Origin: Methyloprofundus sp.
Lineage (GTDB): Bacteria; Pseudomonadota; Gammaproteobacteria; Methylococcales; Methylomonadaceae
Assembly (NCBI GenBank): GCA_016592635.1
Contig: AP023240.1
Coordinates: 1,736,001-1,800,000 of the forward strand
Direction: 5' to 3'
DNA length: 64,000 nt
Shown piece after piece: positions 8,941 through 18,571 of the stretch. Below the pieces are notes generated by a model that worked only from the letters and a program-made list of their open reading frames with translations, searched no databases and had not been told where the DNA came from. The position numbers were made by a program, and so were the translations under genes. The first letter of the stretch is position 1. The number at the start of each line of letters is the position of its first letter.

Positions 8941-10524
8941 ATGCAGCATATTGACTTAAATACCGCACAAACAGAAATCTTTAACAAAGCCTTCCAAAAC
9001 TGTGTAGATGCAATCATGTTATTAGAGGAAGGGCGTTTTATTGATTTTAACCCCGCCGCTTTAACACTGCTCGGAGCTAGTGGTGCTGCACAATTACTCA
9101 ATACTCACCCTGCCGAATTATCCCCTGAAAAACAACCTGATGGACGTTTGTCTACAGAAAAAGCTGAGGAAATGATTGCAACTGCCTTTGCTCAAGGTTT
9201 TCACCGCTTCGAGTGGGTTCATATTCGCTTAAATGGTAAAGAATTTCCTTGTGAAATTACCTTGGTCCCCATTACTGTGCACGATAAATTAATCTTGCAT
9301 ACAACTTGGCGCGATTTAACTGAACTTAAACTAAAAGAACAACAATTCAAAGAAAAGGAACAATTACTCAATAATATTATTAATACCGCTTTAGATAGTA
9401 TCATCACCATTAACGGACAAGGCATAATACAAAGTTTTAACCCTGCAGCATGTAAATTATTTGGCTACTTGGAACAAGAAGTCATTGGACAAAATATTTC
9501 CATTATCATTCCTTCTCCACATAGAGAGCAACACGACCAATATTTAGCAAACTACCAACACACTGGTAAAATACATATTTTAGGAAGTATTGTTGAAGTA
9601 AATGCCGTGAAAAAAAATGGCTTAGAATTTCCAATTCGTTTATCTGTCAACAGAATCCCATTACAAGATGCCATATTATTTAGTGGCTTTATCCATGACT
9701 TATCCTTACAAAAACAATTAGAAATTGATTTGCGTCAACATGCAGAACTCCTGCAACTTGAAGTCGAAATGCAAACCAAAGAACTTATACTCGCTAAAGA
9801 AAGTGCAGAACAAGCCAATCACTCTAAATCAGAATTTCTGGCGAATATGTCGCATGAATTACGTACACCACTGCATGGGATTTTAAGTTTTGCACGTTTT
9901 GGCGTTAAGAATGTTATTAAGGGCGACCTTGAAAAACTGGCAAAATATTTTGACCGTATCAACACCAGTGGTGAGCGTTTATTAATCTTACTTAATGATT
10001 TACTAGATTTGGCTAAATTAGAAGCGGGGCAAATGCAACTAGAGAAACAATCACGTGATTTAAAGCAGGTAGCCGATACCTGTGCTGCCGAATTCGAAGC
10101 ACAACTAACTGAAAAACAACTTAGCATTCATTGGCAAGATACGAGTGGAAGTACAATAGCTAATTTTGATAGTGCCCGTATCTCACAAGTTATTTCTAAC
10201 CTACTGAGTAATGCGATTAAATTTAGCATCGCCGAACAATCCATTTTTATTAATTTTGCTTCATATGAGTTATTACTAGTTGATGAACAGCCCATTCCAG
10301 GTTTGTTATGCAGTATCCGTGATCAAGGAATAGGCATTCCTGAAGGTGAATTGGATAGTGTATTTGACAAATTTATTCAAAGTTCAAAAACTAAAAGTAA
10401 TGCGGGTGGAACAGGTTTGGGGCTCGCTATTTGCGCCGAAATTATCAAAGCCCATAATGGGAAGATTTGGGCTGAACAATGCAAAGATGGCGGTGCAATT
10501 TTTAAATTTTTTATACCACGATAA
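8941..10524 (+). CDS. Soluble histidine kinase (PAS-PAS-HisKA-HATPase)
   Basis: Cytoplasmic sensor kinase of 527 residues without membrane segments. First PAS about 12-125 (FNKAFQNCVDAIMLL ... DFNPAALTLLG). Second PAS about 140-265, resembling FixL/DosS-type PAS (ALDSIITINGQGIIQSFNPA, ending SGFIHDLS). A coiled linker leads to HisKA with His305 (NMSHELRTPLHG) and a HATPase with NLLSNAIKFS, DQGIGIP and GGTGLGLAICAE. No receiver is attached. It is the only gene on the + strand between 7.4 and 15.6 kb, divergent from the HD-GYP regulator, which makes that regulator a likely partner. The kinase core is very similar to those of the 4146 gene and the broken MASE1 kinase (shared FDKFIQSSKTK), suggesting duplication within the cluster. 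Confidence 0.9.
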   Translation: MQHIDLNTAQTEIFNKAFQNCVDAIMLLEEGRFIDFNPAALTLLGASGAAQLLNTHPAELSPEKQPDGRLSTEKAEEMIATAFAQGFHRFEWVHIRLNGKEFPCEITLVPITVHDKLILHTTWRDLTELKLKEQQFKEKEQLLNNIINTALDSIITINGQGIIQSFNPAACKLFGYLEQEVIGQNISIIIPSPHREQHDQYLANYQHTGKIHILGSIVEVNAVKKNGLEFPIRLSVNRIPLQDAILFSGFIHDLSLQKQLEIDLRQHAELLQLEVEMQTKELILAKESAEQANHSKSEFLANMSHELRTPLHGILSFARFGVKNVIKGDLEKLAKYFDRINTSGERLLILLNDLLDLAKLEAGQMQLEKQSRDLKQVADTCAAEFEAQLTEKQLSIHWQDTSGSTIANFDSARISQVISNLLSNAIKFSIAEQSIFINFASYELLLVDEQPIPGLLCSIRDQGIGIPEGELDSVFDKFIQSSKTKSNAGGTGLGLAICAEIIKAHNGKIWAEQCKDGGAIFKFFIPR

Positions 10525-10572
10525 ATTTTAATTTACCTGAATTCAGCTAATATCAGCTTTAGTATTCCTAAA

Positions 10573-11490
10573 TTATGGTTCTTTGTTATCCGTAATATAG
10601 ACAGTCACTGCATTACCCTTCTCATTATATGCAATGCGCTCAAAACTGATATTTGATGCCATAGCAATCCCTCTACCATGATTATCTGAAGCTCTTTCTG
10701 GTGAAAAATTGATATATTTTTGCCAGTTAAAACCATTGCCTTGATCTTTTATTTCAATCTTAATTTCTTGCGCAGTTCGAGTAAAAATTAAGGTCGCTTC
10801 TTTATTTTTATATTCATCCAACTGTAAGCGTCGCTCTACTTCTGCTTGCCATATACCAGCGTTATTTAAATCGGTTTTTTCTTGGTAACTAATGCCCAAA
10901 TTACCATGTTCAACAGCATTAATTAATAGCTCTGACAATCCCAGCGCAACTGCAGCGGGGTCAGGGCAAGCATTACTAATAAGTGTTGTGGTAAGCGTTG
11001 CATCGGCCAATGTTTTAAAAGAAAGTGTTACATTTTTAACTAAATTCAGTGTTTTCTGGCTATTGTGTAAATCATTTTCTAAACGCTTATATTCCATTCG
11101 TGTAGCCAATGCTGTTTGCACGATAGAAATAAGTAATTCTTCTGTAAATGGCTTAGTCAGATAAAAATAGGCTCCTGCTTGCATACCTTCCAAGATATGT
11201 TGATGCTCCGTTTTTGCAGACTGAAAAATAACAGGGCAGTGCTGTAAAACCGGATGGGATTTAATCAATTTGATCAATTCCATACCATCCATATTAGGCA
11301 TCATCCGATCTGAAAGAATTAGATCATATTTTTCAGGATCTTCTTGTAAAAGCGACCATGCTTCTACACCATCATTAGCTGAACTTATGCTGTAATCATA
11401 ATCTTCCAAAGAAGCAATGATAATCTCAATATTTAACTCTTCATCATCAACTATAAGAATATTTGCAGGCGCTGCTTCTGATATAGACAT
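10573..11490 (-). CDS. Response regulator with RsbW-like ATPase output domain
   Basis: Receiver at residues 8-125 with Asp61 (LILSDRMMPNMDG). The C-terminal domain (about 165-300) is a GHKL ATPase of the anti-sigma (RsbW/SpoIIAB) kind: GLSELLINAVEHGNLG as N box, DQGNGFNW as G1 and NHGRGIAMAS as G2. There is no HisKA, so it is not a histidine kinase. Such domains in partner-switching systems bind and phosphorylate anti-sigma antagonists; the actual partner is not visible here. It is a close paralogue of the 12807-13700 gene, sharing NAVEHGNLGI/NALEHGNLGI and the domain order. It is co-directional with the two regulator genes upstream. Confidence 0.85.
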   Translation of the reverse strand: MSISEAAPANILIVDDEELNIEIIIASLEDYDYSISSANDGVEAWSLLQEDPEKYDLILSDRMMPNMDGMELIKLIKSHPVLQHCPVIFQSAKTEHQHILEGMQAGAYFYLTKPFTEELLISIVQTALATRMEYKRLENDLHNSQKTLNLVKNVTLSFKTLADATLTTTLISNACPDPAAVALGLSELLINAVEHGNLGISYQEKTDLNNAGIWQAEVERRLQLDEYKNKEATLIFTRTAQEIKIEIKDQGNGFNWQKYINFSPERASDNHGRGIAMASNISFERIAYNEKGNAVTVYITDNKEP

Positions 11491-11600
11491 AAGAATATAT
11501 AATCATTTTTACAAAATTATTATTATAAGTTTTCATAGGATAAAATAATGCCAACCCCAACATAGAACCGTATAAAACTTAACGCGACTTCTATGGCTTA

Positions 11601-12701
11601 TTAAGTTGTTATTGACAATGAGCCTATTAAGCTTTCGATCTTCCGTTCCATCTGCATATCAGCCTCAAATAACGCTGAACTTTGCTTTTTAGCATGAGTC
11701 AATAATTCCCTAAAATACTCTTCGTGTTCGTCCCCTAAATCCATATTAATAAAAGCCCATTCAACACTCGTTACCAAGTCTTCTAATATCGCAGTATTTT
11801 TTTGCTCAATCTCTTTATGCGCAACTTCAATATCACCCAGTACAGCACGAGTCGTATTAATTAATGCAACTAAAGAGGCCGACATCTCTATGCCCTCAAT
11901 TCTGGCATCTGCACCTTCTACCAGCATCCCTGTGACATCATTCAAACGACCATATCTATCTTGCTCTGCTATCGGCATATTTTTTATTAATACCGAGATA
12001 TTTTTAAAGTTAATAATAGTACGCTTACCAAAATGAACAAAACGATCTCTTTCGCGCACATGTTCCATAGCAGCTTGTTCACGCTCACCAATTGTCTCAG
12101 CAGATGAAAAGTAAAAATCTTGCTTATCGACCGTCATGCGTAAGGTTGCATTCAATTCAAACTGACGCAATGATTCCAGCAAGCAATTTGCTAATGCTTC
12201 TAAGCTGTCACAATGATGACTATCTCTGGTAAATTGCATAACCAAACCCATTTCACTCGCTTGGGTCATTGCAGTCATGGCCATACTCATCGCATCATTT
12301 GAGCCTTGTTGTAAAGATTTCCTTTCTTGTTGACTGGCAAGAGTCAGTTCTACTTTTGCAAGTAACTCCTCTTCTTCAAATGGCTTAGTAATATAGTCTT
12401 CACCCCCTGCTTTATAACCATTCATCCGTTCTTCGGGCAAACCTAGAGCAGAAACAAAAACAACTGGAATATCTGCTGTTTCAATATCGGCTTTAATTTT
12501 TATACAAGTTTCTATCCCTGTCATCCCAGGCATATTAACATCCAACAGGATCAATTCGGGTTGTAATGCTTGTAACTTTTCCAAGCACTCTTCACCCGTT
12601 TCAGCACTTTCAAGCTGATAATATTCTTCTAATGCTTCTTCTAAAATTTCAAGATTAATGGGCTCATCATCTACAACTAAAAGCAAAGGTTTATCTGTCA
12701 T
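11601..12701 (-). CDS. Response regulator with uncharacterised C-terminal domain
   Basis: Receiver at residues 4-120 with Asp54 (LILLDVNMPGM) and conserved DDE at 11-13. Residues 125-240 begin with a segment rich in Met/Ala (MSMAMTAMTQASEMGLVMQF) and look like a degenerate GAF-type fold (TLRMTVDKQDFYFSSA). Residues 260-366 are helical and probably coiled coil (VAHKEIEQKNTAILEDL). No DNA-binding, GGDEF, EAL or phosphatase motif is present, so the output is not known. It lies between the two RsbW-like regulators in what looks like one transcription unit, about 105 bases from each. A scaffold or partner-binding role for the receiver-ATPase paralogues is conceivable but unproven. Confidence 0.75.
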   Translation of the reverse strand: MTDKPLLLVVDDEPINLEILEEALEEYYQLESAETGEECLEKLQALQPELILLDVNMPGMTGIETCIKIKADIETADIPVVFVSALGLPEERMNGYKAGGEDYITKPFEEEELLAKVELTLASQQERKSLQQGSNDAMSMAMTAMTQASEMGLVMQFTRDSHHCDSLEALANCLLESLRQFELNATLRMTVDKQDFYFSSAETIGEREQAAMEHVRERDRFVHFGKRTIINFKNISVLIKNMPIAEQDRYGRLNDVTGMLVEGADARIEGIEMSASLVALINTTRAVLGDIEVAHKEIEQKNTAILEDLVTSVEWAFINMDLGDEHEEYFRELLTHAKKQSSALFEADMQMERKIESLIGSLSITT

Positions 12702-12806
12702 ATTTTTATGTATATATCAAAGAAACTAAGTCACATTTGGTGTTTTTAAGGAACGTACATGGAATAACATCCCGAAGTTATAACGCAGGATTTTTGTATC
12801 AGCAGA

Positions 12807-13700
12807 CTAAAGCTGAACCTGAACAATTAATTTATTACCTGTACCCAAATATTCAAGTTTATCAAAACTGTTCAATGCGGTCAGGATGCCACGCCCATGA
12901 TTATCCTTAGCACGCTCCGGATTTAAGGTTAAGAAGTTTTGCCAATCAAATCCGGCACCTTCATCTTCTATCGTGAGTCTAATGGCAGCAGCATCTTTTT
13001 GATAACTGACAGATACCGTTTTAGCACTATATTCAGGTAATGCACTACGCCGGTTTATTTCACTCAACCATGCTCCCTGCTTCTTTAATTGGGTTTTTTC
13101 ATCATAGCCTATCCCTAAATTGCCATGCTCTAATGCATTGATCATTAACTCAGACAAACCGGTTGCAATTTTCTCCGAGTCTGGATAAGTATTAGCAAGT
13201 AATATTGATAAAGCTTGGCATTCAGCCAGTGTTTTATATTCAAACATGCCTTTTTTAACCAAGCCAAAGGTGGAAACATTCTGTTCTACAATCCTTTGTA
13301 CTGCTTGCCTATGTTGACTATCATGTACAGCTGTCTCGACAATCGACTGAATATCTTCTTCTTTATAGGGCTTGGTCAAATAATAATAAGCGCCCGCATC
13401 CATCCCCTGTCGCACTTCACCTTTACCTGCACGTGCAGTTTGCATAATGACATAAATATGCTGTAAATCTGTGTGCGCTTTTATCCGTTTAAGTACTTCC
13501 AATCCATCCATCTGCGGCATCATCCAGTCTAATAAGACCACATCAAAATCATGTGGATTAGCCTGTAATAATGCCCAGGCTTGCTGTCCATCTTCAGCTG
13601 TGGTCAAATCATAATCATGCTCTTGAAAGCATTCCTCAAGAATCATTAAGTTATAACTTTCATCATCAACTAAAAGGATTGATGGCTTTTTGACACTCAT
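12807..13700 (-). CDS. Response regulator with RsbW-like ATPase output domain (paralogue)
   Basis: The receiver at residues 6-122 carries Asp58 (VVLLDWMMPQMDG) and the conserved Lys in YYLTKPYKEED. The C-terminal GHKL ATPase domain (about 160-295) has GLSELMINALEHGNLGIG, DEGAGFDW and NHGRGILTA, lacks HisKA and is RsbW-like. It shares order, length and many residues with the 10573-11490 protein, so the two arose by duplication. It lies directly downstream of the broken MASE1 kinase on the same strand. In the inferred ancestral order it was the first regulator after the two kinases. No PP2C phosphatase or STAS antagonist gene is seen nearby, so the partner-switching circuit is incomplete within this window. 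Confidence 0.85.
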   Translation of the reverse strand: MSVKKPSILLVDDESYNLMILEECFQEHDYDLTTAEDGQQAWALLQANPHDFDVVLLDWMMPQMDGLEVLKRIKAHTDLQHIYVIMQTARAGKGEVRQGMDAGAYYYLTKPYKEEDIQSIVETAVHDSQHRQAVQRIVEQNVSTFGLVKKGMFEYKTLAECQALSILLANTYPDSEKIATGLSELMINALEHGNLGIGYDEKTQLKKQGAWLSEINRRSALPEYSAKTVSVSYQKDAAAIRLTIEDEGAGFDWQNFLTLNPERAKDNHGRGILTALNSFDKLEYLGTGNKLIVQVQL

Positions 13701-13867
13701 GCATTATCCTTTTTCAGAAAAGTTAAAAAAATTATTCATTATTTGCTTCATTAGTTTCGCAAAGGTTTTGACTACACGACAAGTAAACTAAAGAAAATTG
13801 ATTCTATCAAACACCGTCAGGTTTTAAAATAGCTTTCGAGTATTTACACTGTATTTTCTGATCTAGG

Positions 13868-15626
13868 TCACGTTATTTTCACAGGAATATTAAATTGGAA
13901 GATCGCACCACCCTTTAACGTGTTTTCAGCCCATATGCTGCCTTGATGTGCTTCGATAATTTCTTTACAAATAGCAAGTCCTAAACCAGTACCACCTGCA
14001 TTGCTTTTAGTCTTTGAACTTTGAATAAACTTATCGAATACATCAGATAATTCAGCTACAGGAATACCAACCCCCTCATCTTGAATCCTAAAGCATAAAT
14101 AATCCTGATTCGCTTTGTGATTTTTAGCAATACTAATAAAAATCATTTTATCAGCGGGGGTAAATTTAATCGCATTAGATAGTAAATTTGTGATAACTTG
14201 CGCAATGCGGATGTCATCAAAAATAGCTATAGTATCAGTTATTTGAATATCCGTTTTGATGACTAAGCGTTGCTCTTGGAGCCGAGTTTATTGCTCCGCC
14301 AAACAACTCTCTAATGTTTTCGCTAATGTATTAGTCATTAAATTCAACTCTACCTTACCTGCTTCTAGCTTTGACAAGTCTAGTAAATCATTTAATAGCG
14401 CTAATAATCGCTCAGCACTAACATTGATACGATCAAAATATTTAGCCAATTTTTCGCTATCAGCTGTAGCAACATTTTTGATGCCGAAGCGCGCAAAACT
14501 TAAAATACCATGCATCGGCGTACGTAGTTCATGCGACATATTGGCCAAAAATTCTGATTTCGTTATATTTGCTTGCTCTGCAGCTTCTTTAGCTTGCAAT
14601 AATGCTTTTTCTTTGGTTTTACGCTCGGTAATATCATTTACTAAGGCTAGGTAATAATAACGACTATTATCTTTAACCTGTTGAATATTTATTTCTACCA
14701 AATAATTTGAGCCATCTTTACGCTGCTGCACGGCTTCAAATTTGAGCCTATTAGTTTCTGCTTTATTCAGTTGTTTAAGTTGTGCATTAAAAGCATCTTC
14801 AGTCTCCATAGAAAAAAGACTAGCAGGAGTTAGTTTTAAAGCTTCCATTTGTGATACACCTAAATTATCTTGTGCCGTTTTATTAACAAACTCAAAACAC
14901 CTGTCATCATCATAAAAAATATAGGTTTCAGTCTGGCTACTATTAATAGCCTGATACAATGCATTACGCTCATTGGCAAGATATGAAACCATCATGCTCC
15001 CTAAGGCCGTCATTGAAAAAAAACCTAAAAATTTTCCTAACTTTAATTCTTCACCATTAACAAAAACACCTTGTTGAGTCAATAACCCATAAATTCCCAC
15101 CATCAAAAACTCGATCACGATCAAGGCAGTAATCGTTTGGCCAAATCGTAAAATCCCCCATATTAGAGGAATAGCCAATAAATAAGCTCCTTTAATATGT
15201 TGTAGATCAGCAAGCCAAAAATCAGTTAAAACCAAGAATGCAATTAACAATACAAAAACTTGTAAGGCGCACAATTCAAGCCAATTCTTATTAAGTAAAA
15301 TAATGACTTTTTTCAAACTAAAGGTCAGTAAAAAAGGCGCTATCAGTAAAGCTCCGACAGCGTCTCCTACCCACCATTGCACAGCAATAGCAACAACCTC
15401 ATGACTACTTATAATCCTGGCTAAAAATAAACTAGACACTCCGAAGGCAGCACTTGCTAATGCCCCTGTTACTCCGGCAAAGATTAATGATATGTATGCA
15501 TTCAGATTATGCATATTGGTCGAAAAAGGTAACAAGCGCAGCAAATAAATGGCAAGCAGAGGCTCTAGTGTATTGCCTATTGCAGACATCCAAGTAATTA
15601 AATGTGGGTTATCCAAATATACACTA
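13868..15626 (-). pseudogene. 3' portion of MASE1-PAS-HisKA-HATPase histidine kinase, with in-frame stop
   Basis: Continues a MASE1 membrane sensor from SVYLDNPHLITWMSAIGNTLEPL through several membrane segments, a PAS domain (about 210-330 of this piece), HisKA (NMSHELRTPMHGILSFARFG) and HATPase (DEGVGIP, GGTGLGLAICKE). Two lesions are visible. The 5' end abuts the left end of an IS630-type element, with a TA at 15625-15626. A TAA at 14288-14290 also interrupts the reading frame where the sister kinase has a Gln codon (EQQARL against EQ*TRL). The frame is continuous on both sides (47 codons between this stop and the next ATG), so one C-to-T change explains the stop. The missing N-terminus matches the fragment at 7012-7185. 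Confidence 0.85.
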
Positions 15627-15960
15627 GTACCTCGCCCTCTAAATAATTAATAAATAAATTATCAGTCCAGCTTCTATTCTGGTAACCTTAACATAGTCTA
15701 TATTATTTCGTATCGAATCCACCGACAGGAAGTCATGAGAACCCCCAAATTTCCAGTTACATTAAAAGATGATGAACGCGAAGAGCTCGAAAAAATAACT
15801 CGCCAACAGACAGCAAAATCGAGCATGGTATTACGAGCCAAGATTATCTTATTAGCAAACTCAGGCATGAAATATCAGAATATTGCGCAAAAACTTGATG
15901 TACAGAATAATATAATTACGAACTGGACTGCCCGTTGGCATGAACTGGCTAACAAACCAG
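15627..15960 (+). mobile_element. 5' half of an IS630-type element
   Basis: The left terminal repeat (GTACCTCGCCCTCTAAATAA) starts next to a TA target. The transposase N-terminus begins at 15735 (MRTPKFPVTLKDDEREEL), with a helix-turn-helix segment (SGMKYQNIAQKLDVQNNII). It breaks off at about 15950-15960, where it joins a fragment of a different IS in opposite orientation. Together with 7186-7414 it supplies both ends, but not the middle, of one element. Confidence 0.85.
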
Positions 15961-16212
15961 TCCGGGTGTAATGGTTCGGTCGTCACACTGCAAAATAGAA
16001 CGAATATAAGTGACTCCACCATACCCTAATTTTGTTGCCTCAATAGCTGCATAACGGCGACGATCTTTCTCCGACAGGCTGTTATAAAAATTAAGTATTT
16101 GGGACTCTATTTCTGGGGAGTAAGCTTGTATCATCATAACTGAACAGGATACTCGATCCATTGATTATTGCCAAAAATTATTGGAGGTTGGTTTCGGGTG
16201 TTATTTAATCCG
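15961..16212 (-). mobile_element. 5' fragment of an ISAzo13-like element
   Basis: Nearly identical to the start of the element at 57809-59118. It has the same terminal repeat and leader (CGGATTAAATAACACCCGAA on the minus strand) and the first 60 or so transposase residues (MMIQAYSPEIESQILNFYNS). The copy stops at DDRTIT, where it meets the IS630 half. Its outer end abuts, and probably truncated, the integrase gene to the right. Confidence 0.85.
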
Positions 16213-17161
16213 TGCTCCTAAGCGACAAAATGAATCTTCTGTTGATGCGGTTGCAAAGGCAGTAAGTCGCTTTGAGTCTTATACAAAATACCGAGATTTT
16301 AAGGTATTTCATTTTGAGCAGGCGGTAGGGTTTAAGAAGCATCTTGCTCAGCAAAGAAATCAGCAAACAGGTAAACCATTAAGCAAGGCAACGCTTAATT
16401 CTACGCTGAGGCATATAAAAACTTTTTTTCAGTGGTTGGCTATGCAGTCTGGGTATAAGTCTCGTATTAATTATACAGATACGGAATATTTTAATTTATC
16501 AGAAAAAGAAGTTCGTATTGCAACGGTGCGTAGGGAAACGCCAGTTCCTACAATGGAGCAAATTAAGCATGTCATTGAGTCTATGCCGAATAAGTCAGAT
16601 ATAGAACGGCGTAATCGTGGCCTTATTGCTTTTACGCTTTTAACGGGGGCGAGAGATAGTGCTATTGCTTCTATGAAATTAAAGTATGTTGATATTATTG
16701 GCAATAGTGTGTTTCAGGATGCGCGAGAGGTTAAGACTAAATTCAGTAAGACCTTTACAACATTCTTCTTTCCCGTCGGGGATGATAGAACTTTTAAAGA
16801 GTCTGGTTTTAAAAAAGAGCATTGGAGTACGGCTTCGCCTATACGTACTATTTTTCGTGATGCTTTTGAATCGGCTGATTTGCCGTATTTTAATCCGCAC
16901 AGTTTTCGTAAAACACTGGTGACACTTGGGCAAAAAATCTGTCAGTCACCAGAAGAGTTTAAATCATGGAGTCAGAATCTAGGTCATGAATATGTGTTAA
17001 TGACTTTATATAGCTATGGGGAAGTACAGCAATATCGGCAAGGGGAGATTTTCCAGCAATTAAAATCCCCGCGTTCTTCATCTGCTACTCAAAGTGCTGA
17101 TGATATTGCCCAAGCTGTTATTAAAGCAATGGCTAATCAATCTTTACAAAATGGAGTTTAA
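16213..17161 (+). pseudogene. Tyrosine recombinase/integrase, 5'-truncated by IS
   Basis: A site-specific recombinase that has lost its start. Bases before about 16213 belong to an ISAzo13-like terminal repeat, so the apparent start at 16181 is an artefact of fusion. The remaining protein has a SAM-like core-binding region (FESYTKYRDFKVFHFEQAVGFKKHL) and a catalytic domain with Arg in LLTGARDSAIA, the HSFRK (HxxR) box in NPHSFRKTLV, and a Tyr nucleophile candidate in LMTLYSYG. The C-terminal part thus looks catalytically complete. The gene ends tail-to-tail with the next integrase, the two stop codons sharing TTAA. Residual activity is doubtful without the N-terminal DNA-binding arm. Confidence 0.75.
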
Positions 17162-18405
17162 CCATGTGCAACTATTTTAAGTCCTTTTTTACTCGTCATA
17201 CTCATATTGCCCGTTGCTGCCTCATCAATATAATTACTCCACCAGTCCATAACGGGTTTTCTGCGCTCAAGGTAGTTGGCTCGGTTATAAGCGTTACGTA
17301 CTTCGTTTTTGCCAGTATGGGCTAATGCTGCTTCAATAACATCACCATCAAAACCTTGTTCATTCAAGGCGGTGCTCGCTAATGATCTTAATTCATGCGC
17401 GACAAGCTGTTTATCAAACCCCATTCGTTTTAATGCCATATTAGCCGTTTGGGGGTTGGTATGTGTTTGGGGGTTTCTATCTGAAGGGAAAACATATTCA
17501 CTACGAGAGCTGATTGGCTTCATCACTTCTAATATGGCTAAACATTGTGGTGTTAAGGGAACGATATGCGCTTTCTTCTGCTTCATTCGTTCTACTGGGA
17601 TATTCCAAAGTCCGTTATCAAAATCAATTTTATCCCAGCGTGTTCCTGCTGCTTCACTGGGTCTAACCATGGTATGCAGTTGCCATTCAATCAGGCGGCG
17701 AGTCGTTAATTTTATACTTGCCCGTGATAGGGTAGACATTAATTCTGGCAACTGTTCTGGTGTCAGTGTTGGCAAGTGCTGTTTTACAGGTAGCTGAAAA
17801 GCTTTGTTGATCCCCGTTAATGGGTTGTTGGGAATAATGCCTGTATTGACTGCATATACCATTATTTCATTAAGACGCTGGCAGAGACGTTTTACGGTTT
17901 CTAAGCTACCTTTAGCGGCAATGGGTTCAATCACTTCAATTGTTTTTATTGCCGTGATTTTATGAATAGGTACTTTGCCAAGATTAGGAAATATATGTAA
18001 TTCTAGTGATCGCCATGAGTCAGTGGCATGATTTTCAGAAACCGTGGTTTTTTTTAACAGCAAGCCATTTTTCAGCGATATGCTCAAGAGTGTTGTTGTG
18101 GACAATATCATTTAAACGACTTGCTTCATCACGGTGTTCTTTTGGGTCAATCTCTTTGGCAAGTAATTCTCTTGCTGTGGCACGTTTGCTTCTTGCATCC
18201 GCTAACGATATGGCAGGATATGAGCCAAAGCTTAAACTGGTGCGTTTTTTGGTGTGGGGTCGAAGGTAGTCAAACAGCCATAATTTTGAGCCGTTTGGCT
18301 TTACTCTTACTTGCAAACCGCACCATCAGACAATGTGTAAACCTTTTCTTTTGGCTTTGCCTGTTTAACTTCTGTATTAGTTAGTGGTTTAGTAGTTCTA
18401 GCCAT
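17158..18405 (-). pseudogene. P4-type integrase next to ssrA, two frameshifts
   Basis: Prophage/genomic-island integrase of the DUF4102 (arm DNA-binding) plus tyrosine recombinase type. The frame opens at the ATG at 18405 (MARTTKPLTNTEVKQAKP ... LSDG). It shifts near 18320, where LSDGAVCK ends in a stop although LQVRVKPNGSKLWLFDY continues in the next frame. It shifts again at an A8 run near 18050 (AVKKNHGF stop against KKTTVSENHATD). The catalytic part contains TMVRPSEAAG (Arg), HELRS (HxxR) and LAHTGKNEVRNAY (Tyr). A gene of this kind lying just beyond the 3' end of ssrA and pointing away from it is the classic arrangement for islands integrated in tmRNA. The homopolymer shift could be a sequencing error; the first is a one-base loss in a G-rich run. 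Confidence 0.8.
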
Positions 18406-18502
18406 TTTAGTAGTACCAATATTTAAGTTAAACTCATGGTACTACAATAAGTACTACTAAAACAGTAGTACTTTATAAGGCACTATAGGATGCTATAGGC
18501 AT

Positions 18503-18542
18503 AAAAAAACCCGACAACCTAGTGTTAATCAGGTTTTTCGGG
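18503..18542 (-). terminator. Rho-independent terminator downstream of ssrA
   Basis: Read on the minus strand, a stem formed by CCCGAAAAACCT and AGGTTGTCGGG with a 10-base loop is followed by seven T residues. It lies about 30 bases after the tmRNA 3' end and would end its transcript. Confidence 0.75.
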
Positions 18543-18571
18543 CTTAGTTTGGGTTTCTTAAAGCGTTGTAT

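Noticed and set aside
16181..16212. Integrase N-terminus starting MEVGFGCYLIR
   Set aside because: These bases are the terminal repeat of an ISAzo13-like element, also present near 57809-57850 in another context.
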